Below, piece by piece: positions 46,101 to 60,200 of a DNA stretch of 64,000 nucleotides. The DNA is from Diorhabda sublineata. Taxonomy: Eukaryota > Arthropoda > Insecta > Coleoptera > Chrysomelidae. The stretch covers positions 13,155,734-13,219,733 of the forward strand of contig NC_079479.1 in NCBI RefSeq assembly GCF_026230105.1. The letters are read 5' to 3'. Both the position numbers and the translations under genes were made by a program. The notes beneath the pieces are model-generated. The model saw only the letters and a program-made list of their open reading frames with translations. It was not told the DNA's origin and did not search any database. Numbering within the stretch: position 1 is the stretch's first letter; every line of letters starts with the position of its first letter.

Positions 46101-48177
46101 TACCTTGTGCTTTTCTCACATCCTCGTGAAGATTTCTTATTCACGTACATTGCTTTGCTATGGCTTCCAGTTTCCCTTTCATGCGTTTTTTCATAGTGGT
46201 ATTGCCTTTTAAAAATAAATATTTTATCACAACGTGATATTCGGTTATACATTTGTCAAACAGAAAATATGCGTAGGAAATAATTGAATTTTTCCGACTT
46301 ATTGAAAAATGCTGAATAAGTTCAGGTTGATATTCAAACAACCCTCGTATTTAGGTTAGGTACTCTTTTTATTGGGGCAACAATGTATATTACAATCATT
46401 GTTTTTTTCTTATTTTAGATATTATCTGAGGATATCAAGAGGATAAAAGAAATAATGCGACGCCTATGGATTTTGATATTCTAGTGGGAAACTTTTCATT
46501 TTATTTGTGTTTAATTTTTGATCGTTATTTTTTTTATCATGTCTGCTAAATCTACTGTTGAATATTTTCGCTTGTTTAAAATGAAAAGTTTCCATTTTTT
46601 TGCTTTTTAAACTGTACATAAAATCGTATATTATATTTAATAAATTTTTTTTTCAAATTGTGACGCATATTGTTGAAAGAAAATTAGAAACTGTTAATTT
46701 TCTATGTTCTTTCGACTAATTTAAATAACGTATCCTGATAATAATGAAAATTCGTTGTTTATTTACCTTGTTATCTTTTTCTATGCGTATTTCAGGTATG
46801 TTCAAATACAAAAAAATGGAGATTGGCATAATCGGTTAAGACCGTTAGTAATTGGAAGTCTCTGATTATGTTGATTTGTATTTTTCTGTATATTGTACGA
46901 AGACCCATACATAGGTTTGGAGATGGACATTTGGAATACGACCATTAGTAATTGGAAGTTGCCGGTATGTTCGTTTGTAACCCGCTGTATACAGTACAGT
47001 GACAAAAATGTATGAGTGTGTATGTGTGAAACCATGTTAACGATGTGACCTGCTGAGACGATTAGTAATTGGAAGCTGTGGTGATTTTCGTTAAACTGGC
47101 AACAATTTCTTCAACGCTTAGCAAGGTCTTAATCTTCATTCTCCTGACAGGTATTCGAAAAAGACAAAGTTCCAATTTGTTTGATTATTTTTTAAGTAAA
47201 AATAAATCAAACTATCTCGATATAATCCATTAATATCGGATTTGAGGGTTAGTTATGATTTATTTTTAAAAATTTCAATGATTTTTAGGTCTCAAATTCT
47301 TGCGTCTTTTTTGAATTCTATTAAAAGAAAAAACAGAAACGTGCGTACTTTTTATAAACCTTGTATTCCCTTGTTATGTTTGTAATTCGGAAACGTCCTG
47401 TATTTTGCGAACCCATTTTTTACACGCCGCTGCTTTTGGCGTTAAACGTTTTTAAAATTTACCCTTTTCGAAAAAAATCCAGGACATATCTGAAATATTT
47501 TCTGAATTTTGTTGGGTTTAGGTTCTTAATTTATCAACAAAATAAAGTTCGAAATTGAGAGCTCATATTCAATATTTTATTGTAAATTTGCGACGCCACT
47601 GTCTATGTATACTTCCACTATACTCGTTCGCACGCTTCTGTCTTGAAAAAATTCTTCAAGTAAGATCTTGCTGTAGTCTGTTTGGAAGAAATATCATAGG
47701 TCGTCCCCGTGGTTGTAAATCATAAAATTATGAATCTCTTCATATTTTTATGGTTTACAACAACCCCATAGGCACGCCTATGATATTTCTTCGTTGCCTT
47801 TTTCAAACAACTTCTTCCAAAAAGACTGAAATAGCATCTTGAACAAATGGTCATGAACCACAGTTGCCCCTTCACGGGGTCAACAAGTGCGCGATTCCTG
47901 ACTTGGAGGAGAGCCATAGAAAGGATTCCTTCACGTCTAGTTCTTGCCGCGAACCGGCCCGTGGAGGGGAATCTAAATACAATGGATCGGTTTTTTGTTA
48001 ATTTTTCAAAAAATTAAAAATGCAAAAGTATCGCGCACTGGCGGACAAAAGCTGAACTAAGAGCGCCCCCAAACGGGAAAACGCTTAACTAAATAGTTCA
48101 AGCGCTGTCCACTAGGGGGCGCTCTTAGTTCAGCGTTTGTCCGTTTTTTATTCTAGTTCGAGGATTGTCCACTAGGG

Positions 48178-48239
<62 letters not shown>

Positions 48240-51200
48240 ATATATATATATATGTATATATATAATAAAAACAAAACAAAACAAAAATTGTGTAAAAGGA
48301 ACCTTTTATTGAAATCAAAATACATTGTGTATATAAAACAAAATCATAACCAAAATGTCGAAAAACAATTTTTGCTACCGTTTATTACTACAGTACGAAA
48401 GTTTTGAACGTTTTTTTTCCAAAGAAAACAATTACACCTTGCAGAAGATATACGGGTCTATCGAGACCCTTTGCATATGGTTTTTCCTTTTTGTTCGCAC
48501 CCCAAGGGATATCGCATCACTTTCAGACCCCAATTTAAGGATAATAATTGGCCCCTGAAAGTGACACGATTCTCTTAGATTGCAAACAAAATGTAACGTA
48601 CACTTACTATTTCTGTAGATGTAATTGTTTCTTCCTTGGAAAACGTTCGAAACTTAGTCCCGTATTTATTTTTTCCTACCTAAATTACAAGAAATGCGGA
48701 GTTAGTAGCAAAAATTCATTTTCTAATAAAGAAATTTTTGCTTAATTTATAAAAATATCCTTTTATATGTCGAAAGTTCAATTTAAATCAAATTGATTAA
48801 CTGGAAAATATTGGGTTATAAATAAAATTGAGGTTATGGACATTTTTATAAATTAAACAAAATGTTTATTATACAAAACGTTAAATCAAGGGTAATCCAT
48901 TATTGATGCAAATGCTCATTTGCTTATATTTATTCCCAAAGTTACAGTTGTTAATTTGCTAATTTATTTATTAATTGTAACTTTGAAAATATACAATCAA
49001 ATAGAAAACGTTTTTTTTTTAATAAATTAACTCGTCAATTACCCTTAATCGTATTTGTATCTGCAATTTCGATCATTCCCTTATAAATAAATAAAATAAA
49101 TTAATAAAATGTAAAAATTATACAACTAAAATAATTTTTAAAATGAATTAATTAAAAAAATATATAAGCGTCTTTTTATTACCAACATCCTGTGTGTAAG
49201 TGTATACTTTAATTATTTTATCAACGTTTCGAAAGTAGCTCCAATCATAATCAGTGGGTTATGCATATAAATGAAAATAGTTTCACAAAAAAATGTTTAT
49301 TTATATGGATTAGGGGGTAACTTTGTTTATCTATAGAAAACTACAATGAAAAAAACCGTTTTCCGTTAATTTGGGAGGAATTCGATATATTTTTATGTGG
49401 AAAAAAACCAAAGCATTGTCTCGTAATTTTTTTGAGAATTTCAAGGTTAGATTATGAAATTTTTTATCACAAAAATGTATCAATATGTTTCAAAATTTAG
49501 AAAATCTAAATAACGAAAGTTTTTTTAATAATAAAAATTGGAAAAAATAAAAAACGACAGGATGTGTTCACGGGATGAAAGTATGATAAAAGAATTTTGA
49601 GTTTTTTCCACGCGAAACTATCGATTATTTTCAAAATTGATGAAAAAGTACTTTAGTCATATTTTTGAAAATATTTCCGAAGAATGATATTTTTTAAAAT
49701 AGAAGATAAATAAAAAGGAAAAGCTGCTAATTTTTGTATTTTTTTTTTCGAGAATTTAAAAATTAGGTTTCTCATACAAAAATATGTGGAGATGTTTCAA
49801 AATTTGTGTTGATTAAAACTCTATTTTAAATTTTTATAAATCGAAATTCTAATGGCAAAAAAGTTTCCTTCAAACTCTATTATTTCAAATATTCTCGTAG
49901 CTTCCTATAAAATCAGAATTCCTTTCCATAATATTCAATAACTGCGTAATCATATGGGCAATAAACAAAGAAAAAGAACAATAACTTCTTCACGAAAAAA
50001 AAATCAAAATTAAAAATCAACAGTGTGCGGAATAAACCTTTAAATTTGGCAACTCAGTTACCATAATTCATCGTGTTTCACAAGCTATTATTGCCGCTAT
50101 AAAATAGATCTGGATGCCTGTATCTCTCAAACAAACGTAAAGAAAAGGGAAGATAAGAAAATACCCCGAAATTGAGTTGCATGTGACGAAATCTCGTTAT
50201 CAGTAATGTGGTAGCAAGTGTTAGGGTGAAACTCAAGCGAACAGGAAACTATATCAAAGCATAGTTGCGAAACGTGTGCCTTTTGAATAGGTTTGATACT
50301 GTGACTCCAATAATACTAATTGATAAGAAAAAAAAGGTTAAGGAAGATACAGGACTAGATGACGAATAAAGAAGGGGTCGAAAACAAGGTTATATTTAAA
50401 TATAAGAGTGTTGATTAGAAAAAAAATCGTATGTACGTCACTGTTTAGTACCTTATTCGCGAAATTGCACTTTTTCAGCAAAATAACGTCCATAAAATCC
50501 TCTTCCGAGTCCCTTGAGGTTCGTTTCCATGGAAGGATAATGAAAATTCATCCTGTGAGCCTGAGAGATTTGGCGTCGAGGATTCAAACCATTAGAGGAA
50601 ACGACCGAACTTATCAACAGTCATTACGATTTTATAAATAGTTCTTTATGGAAATTACGTACCGGAAATAAATAAATTCAATACACATTTTTAATAATAT
50701 TACTTCAAAAAAATAAAAACTGTCGTCCACTGTTGCCAATACAATCTAATATTCGTTAAAAATACAAGGGTTGCTACTTGAGTTTCGAGATATGGCAACA
50801 CTTATGTGAATCTGACATTACCATCATACAGTTTGACATTTTTAACTTAGTAGTTATTTACAGATGCTCGAAATATTTTTATTTTGATCAAAAAGTGAAA
50901 TAGAATCGCGAAAAAATGAAGAATATTTTGATAAACAAGAAAGCCATATCCAATTATAAATATTCGTTTGACTCTCGTAGAATATTTTGTTGTAATGAAT
51001 CGGTACGTAATTTCAAATTTTGTTGCAGGAGTTGTCGAGTGCTCCCACCAAAATTTATCAACGCATCAGCGCATTACTTAAAATTTTGGTACGTACGCTA
51101 CCCAGCGCTTCCACCAAAATTTCAAAACAGTTTGTATGGAGCAAAATTTCATAAGGATAATTCGAATAATTGGATAATTTTGAATAAGAAAAATACGAAA

Positions 51201-54200
51201 ATTGAAAAAAAATTCGAGAAAGAAATAATCGGCAGTTATTGTAATAATTTTCGAGGATGAAATTAATTATATACTACCTAATACATGGATAGGAAGAAAA
51301 GGACCAACTCAATTGGCAACATTGAATAAAGTAGACTTCATTTAAACATATTTTGTTCGGAAAATCTACAAATAATTAATGATATAATTAGAAATATGGA
51401 TTAACTAAAAAAAACACATTTTTACCAAAAATCCATTATATCCATCAACAATCAATCAGTTTTATCACTCTTGGTTATCATTAAAATTGTCGTAGATACG
51501 TTCTTCGATTGGTTAGAGTGTTCTTCTTATTGTAATTTGGTCTTTGTCTATATAATAACGCAGTTATCGAAACAGACCACGACAGAAATAAAAAGTTGCA
51601 AGATGGAATTTAGAAAAACGTTAAATTTAATAAAAATTTGGTATTAAACGCAAACAAAACGTCCTTACACTACAGGAAAATCAGTAATTTTAAGATAAAA
51701 TCTCGATATTTATAGATTACGTCATTATTTTTTTTTACATTTTTCTAGATGAAAAAAATCCGTTTCTCCAATTTTCCGGGCATACTTTAAAAGGTGTAAA
51801 AACATCTTACCGTATAATCTAATATTACTTTCGACTTCTCCCAGGGAGTTCTTGGCTATACAGCGATACGAGCCGGCGTCTTCTCTTTGTAGATTTCTTA
51901 CGATCACACTCATTTTCACGTGAAACGGGGACTTGCTGGATACCTGCACGTCGAATTTAGAACTCGAAATTACCATTTCGCCTGATAAAAAAAGTGGAAT
52001 TTTAGCAAGGACAAAAAGTATTTTTAATATTATCAAATTCGAGTTTTTCGCCTTTTCAAATACAGGCTAGGTTTTAGAAAAAATAGGGTAATGAATAGGT
52101 CCTTTTTGTACATTTCAGAAACTTAAAATTGAAGGGTAATTCACTAGAATTGTATATTATACCATTATAGTTTATTACTATTAGTTACTTATTTAACATA
52201 AAATTTCGTTCGACAGAAGATTCGAAATTCCGGTATCCTTGTTGGAAATGAAGCACTTCGACAACCTTACCAACTACACCGTTACGGCCCGATACGAGTT
52301 TCGAGAAGATGTGGGTATTATAAGCCATTATACGAGTGTAGTAACAATTATGAAACTTAAAAGTTAAATATAAATTTAGATAGTTCACTTCGCGAAACGA
52401 TTCTTTCTCTTTTGTGGCTTATACTAAGAACGCTTATCATTTCCTCTAACTTTTCGAACGTCGTGTAATTTATCACGAAATTACATTTTATTGATTATAC
52501 GCTCTTAACTGTATTCAAATTAATCACTTCGACGTCATGCTAACAGTTTCTTTTATCGTCGATGGGCGAGTTTAATAATTGATCTTAAGACAGCACTTGA
52601 CGGCATTTATAAATTTCCTTTAAAGCATCGTCTATCACTACTCTTCCGATATACATTAAATTTTTGGTTATACAAAGATTGGCATCGAGTCAGAGATGGA
52701 TTAAATCGAATTTAACATTCGCTAGGATGTAGAAAGACAGCTTTGGATATTTGGGAAACAAAGTTAGATCATGCAAAGTAAGAGAGATCACAGCACCTAA
52801 ATTTAAACATATTTTTTATGGTATTAAACAGTGTACGATTGCTTTCCTTTAACAAATTAAGGACTCAGCAATTGGGTGATATTTAATCAAAAACATATTT
52901 TTTCTCTGGCATATCAATAATTTAGCTTAATGCCAGGGTTGGCAACATAGCAGACCAGTCTTACATCCAGTAACACATTAAAATTTTTCGCGCGTTTATA
53001 TTTGAACCATCCTCGTAACAAGTTTGTTTTCTCTATATTTCAGCCATGAAACACTTTGAAATTTATGAGAAATTTTTAGAGGTTAGAAAAGCAGCGCAAG
53101 ACGGAAAAATCGACAGTTGACGTATTTGGGAAAATTTTTACGTAGATTTATGAACATTATAATAAAATAATATTAAAACAACTAGAAAAGTCTTTATCAT
53201 ATGAAAAGAAACTTTCGAAATGAATCTAAAATAAAATGCTACCCCATAAACATAAAATGAAAGAGGAGAAAATATTTTCTCTACAATTCGAGTAAAGTTT
53301 CCACTTTAGCAAACTAACTGACTATTTATAAACGGATGTATGTAAATAGTGTAGTTGATTCGTTTCCTCATGTTCGAGTTTCCTTCAAAACTTTCATAAT
53401 TTCATACATCATTAAGTTTGTAAAAAAGAAGATTGATACATTTGAAATTGCGATATAATTCAAACTTCTGATATCATCGAAAGAGAGATCAACTTCTGCA
53501 TACTTTTGGTCAACTATGTATCTATCAGCGACAGTTTTTTTTTGCTTCATTGATTAATAAATCCAAACATTCAGAATAATCAAATCTTCATGTTCCTCTC
53601 GACAATTGCCAAGTCAACAAATACCAGCGGTAGTTCAAAATCCGAAACAGCAGTCAGTCGATGGACTTCCCTGCAAAGGGAACATCGACAAAGTTATCAA
53701 GTCGAATTTTCGTGAGCACACACATAGACATACACAAATTACTGAAGAGGTGTGCAGAAACTCTATAAGTAGCATAGCTCCGCTGAAATCTAGGCGTTCC
53801 AAATCTGCTCGTTTTGCTGTCCCGAGGAAGAGTGTTGACAGTTCGATTCTACGTTTTTCGTAAAAAAGGAATAGAAGAGGAGGTGTCTTGAAACAGTGTA
53901 GAAGATTAAAGAACTTTTCAGTGCTGTCAGGACAAAGAAAGGTGACTTTCCAAAAGAAGATAGCTTGGAATTCCTTGAGTCAAGTAAGGGTCCAACGATT
54001 ATAGTTTTATTGAGGGAGTTGTCGGGGAAACTGTCTCCAGTATTAGCAAACAATATTTCCCAACATCACGGAAGGAAAATTAAAAAAGATCCATAGTTTG
54101 GAAGTCCCAGGTTTGTTAATGGAAAAGCTGCTTTTGTGGATGAATGATGAACAGGGGTCAGTCAACAAGATGCTTTCACAAAAAAATAAAATCTTTTCAT

Positions 54201-57200
54201 AGTAAGCACTTTTTCCTCGTAAGACTTCTTTTGGTCCCTTTTCTGCTTGCAGGAAACATCTTGACAAACTCGTTCATTTTGCACTTCACTCAAATCTCCT
54301 TAATTTTCTGGAAAATAGTCGAAGTGGGAAAAAAGAAAAAGAACTTTTAAACTCGTTAGGCATCCTAAAGATTGAGTCTATGTTATTGAATGAAGGTAAT
54401 CTACCCTTCTCTTTGAGGAATCGTCATGGTTATGATGAATTGTGGATCAGACCTCAACTTTACCGTCGAGAAATCTGGAAACTTTGATATCAAGTATTTG
54501 AATTTGGTCGGTCTCTATTATCCTATAGACACAAAAAGCAAAGGAATTCCAAGTAAGTTTCCTTGAGGTGTACAGACTAACCGACAGGAACTGCTTTGAG
54601 GCTTCTTTTTGAAGAATCTGAGATCTTAAATATATTCACGAAGCCTTCAGTATTGGTACAATAAAACAAGAGGAAACTATGAGGAAGACACTTCAAAAGC
54701 AAAAGTAAGTTCTTGCTTTTGGGCCTTGATCCAAAAGCAGCTTAGCAGATCTTGGAACCTTTTCCAAGGTAACAAGGGGTTTGGGTGCCATGAGAGATGC
54801 GGACGAAAAGATTAAAGATTGGGGTATGAAATTGATTGTTTACGTTTTGAATTATACATAATCATGAGTTCGAGTCCTTACCTGTATCTCGAACCCAGTA
54901 GTTGATGGATTTCGGATAAGCTTCGACATTACATTCCAAAGTAACGTCTGTGCCTAATGGCGCCCCAACAAGTTGGTTCGGTACGTGGATTACAGGGTGA
55001 ACTGTAATTAGGAAAGACAAAATTTTAACTAAAAGAAATAGTTTTTAATAGAGTAAGCAAAGAATAAAGTGCTCACATTATTTGAACCGAAAATTTTTGA
55101 ATTTGTTTAGAATACAAAACAAAAATAAAAATAGAAAGGAGTTTCGTTTATCAACGCTGATTTTTTTTTATTTCGTGATAAAAAGCGGCTGGTAAAATTC
55201 AAAAGACGCGAAATGCGGTTAACTGATTAAAGGGGTGAAAGAAATGGGCACTTACAGTGAACATTGACCATAATCCTTTTGCTAACTGTCGGAGGAACCC
55301 CATTTGAAGCGATGCACATGTAGGCGCCCATTTCAGTACGAGATATTTTCCATAATATCAATACTTCTCCTTGATAAGATGATACTGAAACATAAATGAA
55401 GGGGTGGGTTTTACAATATTATAGTCAAAAATATGGATTTGAATCGTAAAATTTTAAAATTTTCAGTGTTAAAGATAAAACAAAAATGAGACATTTTACG
55501 AAATTAATGACCAATGATGTGCCTTCGCGATTTCTTATAATACCTTTGGAGATATTAAATTTTACGAGGTGACATCTAATAATTCAAAGAAGGATGTAAT
55601 TGGATAAATCAATTTTTACGAGAATACAAATCAATACGAGATGTATTCACGAAGTAAATTTGGTTTCTATTTTTATCGCAATTCCGAGAAGGTGCGGCAG
55701 TAACTGACGTGTTAATGCAAAGAAAGTTAAACCAAATGATAATGTGGTTGAATGATTAGTTAGATAATTCAATGAAGAACGAGGTCGTACGTCTCGCAAG
55801 TTTATAATTAGTGTTGTTGATATGGAAATTCTACGAATTCTACGATCACTAATACAACTTTGTTTCGGGTGATGAAATTTTGACACCTCGCTACATTTGC
55901 ATCGGATGTTGGGACAGAAAAGGCATTTGTTGATCGAAAAGGTGTTTTTTTTAAAACTACGAACGTGACAAAAAATTCTTTTGGGATGCAATGATGTACA
56001 GGAAAACTTTGCTGATGAGCTCGTCTTTAAGTGTAAAGGACATGAGCTCGATTCAATTATTACTGGTGGTCAAAATTTGGAGATATCTTAAGAATAAAAA
56101 TTGTTCAGCGATTATCATTCTGTTTTTGGGACGCGTTTGATGTTTTTTTTTTGATAAATAAATTTGATTTTGGATAATTTTTTATAAAAAATTCGTTTGA
56201 AAAAGGTAAAAATTGACGTTTTATGGGAATATTTTTCAATCAGATTCCAATTTTTATTGAATGGTTTATTGATTTCGTGATTTAGAGCTTTCATTCAAGG
56301 ACGAAGTTAATTTATATGCTGCATTTCTTCATCCACTTTAACAACTATCAAAAATTGATAATCCAAAATGTTTAAACGTACAATTTTTTATTCCGAATGA
56401 ATGTTCACGATGAATAAATAATTTTTTTATATCCCCTGTAGTATTCGTGAATACAGATCCTTTGGGAGTTGAAAACGATCGTTTTGGAATCTTACAATAC
56501 CTATTATTGTGCTACTAGGAATCCACCTAAGTATATTGCTTTTTCGGAAGATCAATGCGACTTCGACGACAACTTTCGCAGTTATAGCTCGGAAAAAGAT
56601 GTTTGAGTTTATACTTTTTTCATTTTAGTCAAGTCAACGAAGATACAAAATATTTTATTACATCAATTTTCTTCATCAAAACAATCGTCTTCAGATACTG
56701 AAGGTTTAGCAGTCTCTGAAGACGATAACTTGGTTATTGAAACGTGCGTCAAGTAGTAATAACACTGAATTTTATGGACAGGTGGATGTTCGATGAGAAG
56801 ATTTGCAAGAAATGCATAACCTCCGTAGAGGCTACCGTCATTCCTTGCAAACCATCTAGAGACTTCTACTTCTTGTAAACCCTGTGGAAACTTCTTCATA
56901 TCGGCAACATCTCATCGGACATTCACCTGTCCATACAATTCAGTGTTATTTCTACTTGACGCACGTTTCGATAACCAAGTTATCTTCTTCGGAGACTGAA
57001 GGTTTAGTAGTCTTAGTTTAGAATCTTAGAATCGAGATATCTCAGGAATGGTAATTCTTAGAAAAAAAATTATAGGTACCATTCTTATAGAGAATTTATT
57101 GATCTACAACTTTGGTTTGAAGTTTTTTTTGATGAAACTTACAGTTTTCGAGAAAACCCGAAAAAAAACATCAAGTTTTAATTCCAAATAATTTTTGTAA

Positions 57201-60200
57201 CACACACCCAGCTTTCTACCAATATTTGACTAAATTGACCGGACTATATAATAATCATATTGGTGGTCTTTCTATGGAAACATCATCCCGTTATCGGAAA
57301 AGAAGGTGATTCTTCAAGCTGTGACTGTGACTTTATGTATTCGGTTGCAGATGGTCAAACAGAGTTCTCTCGTATAAAAAAGAGTGTCAAGACACAATCA
57401 TAAACGTGTATATATCAGGAACGTACTGAAGGGTTTTTCATGAAATATACGCTTTTCCACACACTTAACTTGAAATTTGTTCAAATAGAATACGATTCGA
57501 TGGAATGATGAGAAACAAAAAGATAATAATGAAGAAAGATGTAGAAACATTTGATTTTTTAACACTGTGTTTCATTGCAACGAGTTTTGAAATGGTAAAT
57601 TTTGAAAAAATGGGAACTTAAGATTTTTTTACATCGAGCGTATCAAATTCCGAGATAGATCGTAATATTTTCCTTATTTGTTATCAACTTTTCATCGATA
57701 TACAGTTTTTTTATATATTTTTATAATTCTTATTTTCTCGGAATTTTCATTTAATTTATTTCCGGAATGCGATCCATCTTATTTGGAGAAGATTTGTGAA
57801 TCGGAAATCAAAGCATCCGGAACAGTAACGCGCCATTTAAATGTTAATTTTAGGACAAAATGTGCCCTAAGGAATACAATCGGTGTAAAATCGATACTTT
57901 GTGTATAATGGTATTTTTTAATCGAAATCACTTAAAAAAAACGGATATTAGAAATCCCGGAGTAATTAAAAAACGAAAAGGAGTTATGTAACTTGCAGTT
58001 GTTAGTTTTCTCTCCGGAAAATTCGAATATTGATAATTGGATAGAATCAAACTTCGAAATACTGTAAACATAATAAAAAATCATCAAGCTTCTCAAAATA
58101 GCCATTAACTGTCGTAATCATCTATTCATTGTTGGTAAATCGTTAACCAACGACCCAAATAATCCTAAGGGGCTAAATCTAGTGAATAAGGTGTATGAAG
58201 TAGCAATTCAAAGTTTAATTCAAGAATTCGTCGATGATTGAAAATGCGTGAGATAGATGGAACTATTAGTGATTTAAAAGATCCTTTGGGTGTTGAATTT
58301 TATGGAGTTTTGGGTACGAGAAAGCAGTCGGTGTATCGCGCAAATTGGGAAACCAATTTAGAACAGTGTAAGTGCAAACAGTAGAAGTTTTTGTGATAAT
58401 AACCGAAATCTACTTCAACTTCATGAACAAGATCAAAATTTGTTTCCAATTTTGTGATTATTGTCATTAATTGAACCAAAAGAAAAAAAATTTGGAATGA
58501 TATTCGATCTCGCTGGAATTTAGTTAACGAATGAGAAGAATTCAAGAAAAAAAGGATTAATTAGTACTAATTATTTGAAAAAAATGCCAATTATCAAGGG
58601 AGAACAAGCAAGAAAAAGATTTATTTATAATGAAAAAAGAAAATCATTTTGCTTTTTGTTCCCCAGTCGAATTCTAATCTCCTTACGAACTGTCGGTTTC
58701 CATAGAGAAGTTCTCTTTATGATTATGGATCATTATTATTTGTTTTTTTAGAATTTCAATACGAGGAACGTTTGATAAATCCGATATAAATTTGAGAGAA
58801 AACAAAATATTAGCATTCGTTGAAGTTTTTGAATTTTTTTTTCATCAAATTTTCAAAATACTTCCAAGTTTTTTCGTACTTGCTGAGCTATAAATGCTGC
58901 TAAGGTATTAACAGATTCATATTTAATTAGAAAAAAAGTCTGAAACTCACTTTCTATGATGAATTTAGTTCAATTTTTGGTTCAAAACGAATATTTGCGT
59001 GAAGAAACTGAATATTTAACTTTAGAATTTGAAAAATTGATTCAAGTTATAAAGTAAAGTCTAACAAAAATATTTTGCATTATTCAGTTGAGGAAATTTC
59101 AATTCTAGAACTTTATCTATAAGAACTTCCGATTTTTGTTACTTTCTTGTGGGTAATAAAGTTTAAATGTTGCACAAATCAAGTCTGGATGATCGTCGAC
59201 TGAAAATGCGCGAGCTAGAAGACATATTAACTGAAAAATTGAACATGAAAAAGCTGGTATAGAAAAACTTGTCTTTCCTCAGCTTTGTGCCTTATTCAGC
59301 GCCTGCTTAACACTTTCCTCGATATTTGAAATCTACAGCACAGTTCTCATATCTAAACCTGGTAAAAATCTTACTAAACCTGAAGTTTTTTGCTTCATTG
59401 CCCTCAACAGCGTCGTTGGTAAAGTCCGATTAAAGATATGGGATCTTTACATCGAGCAAAATGTGATTACGAAATTCCAATTGGGATTCAAGCTCGAAAA
59501 TTTTAAGGATTTGATGAGAAAAGCCTCATCTTCAACATCAAACGAATCCATCCTCTTCCTTAACAACGATCTCTTTAAGGATATCTTGTCCTGTGAGCAA
59601 TTAATGTTTATACAAGCCCCCAATTCTTTCACTAGAAATATCCTTCTCACCCATTGGATTATTACTGAAAGGCTTCTTTGCTCAAATCACAAGGGGAAAC
59701 TTCCCCTTCGACTTCTCGGGACGGGCCAACGAAGACCTCCTTGAAATCTATTTCGCTTTTTTGGACATCTCCTCCTTGGCTATTAAGTGAAACCTACTAC
59801 TTTTTGTTTGTCGAGGCTTTTTCACTTTTCCTTTTGTCTCTCCACTACAAATTTATCGCTGCAGAGGAAAATTTAACTATATCAGGGTCATTTTACGTGA
59901 ATAATGTCCCCATCCCATCCGAAAACACCCCCAAAAAATCAAAATTTTGATTCTAAACAACTTATTTCAACAAATTGATGTCGTATTTGCCACAGAAATT
60001 ATATTTACCTGATGTTTTGAGTCCTGTAGGCTCCTTAATAACAATATCGTGACCGTCTTCTCGCCGCCACTGCACATGGGGATCCGGATGTCCCCGGGCT
60101 CTACAAGTCAACTTAACAGTTCCTCCTTCGGGGACCATAACGTCCCCGGAGGTATCTTTTGGAATAAAATCGGGAGGTACGGCTACGTCAAGGTACCCGA

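Noticed and set aside
48125..48407. Ile-Tyr repeat open frames on both strands, and similar ones near 61.9 and 62.3 kb
   Set aside because: They are translations of (TA)n tracts.
53606..54360. Overlapping frames on both strands in a less AT-rich block
   Set aside because: Frames are broken and no domain is recognisable; listed only as unassigned transposon-like DNA.
57678..57908. Plus-strand frame of 76 residues starting hydrophobic, like a small secreted protein
   Set aside because: No family match, no splice or promoter context, and the hydrophobic start is expected from T-rich DNA.
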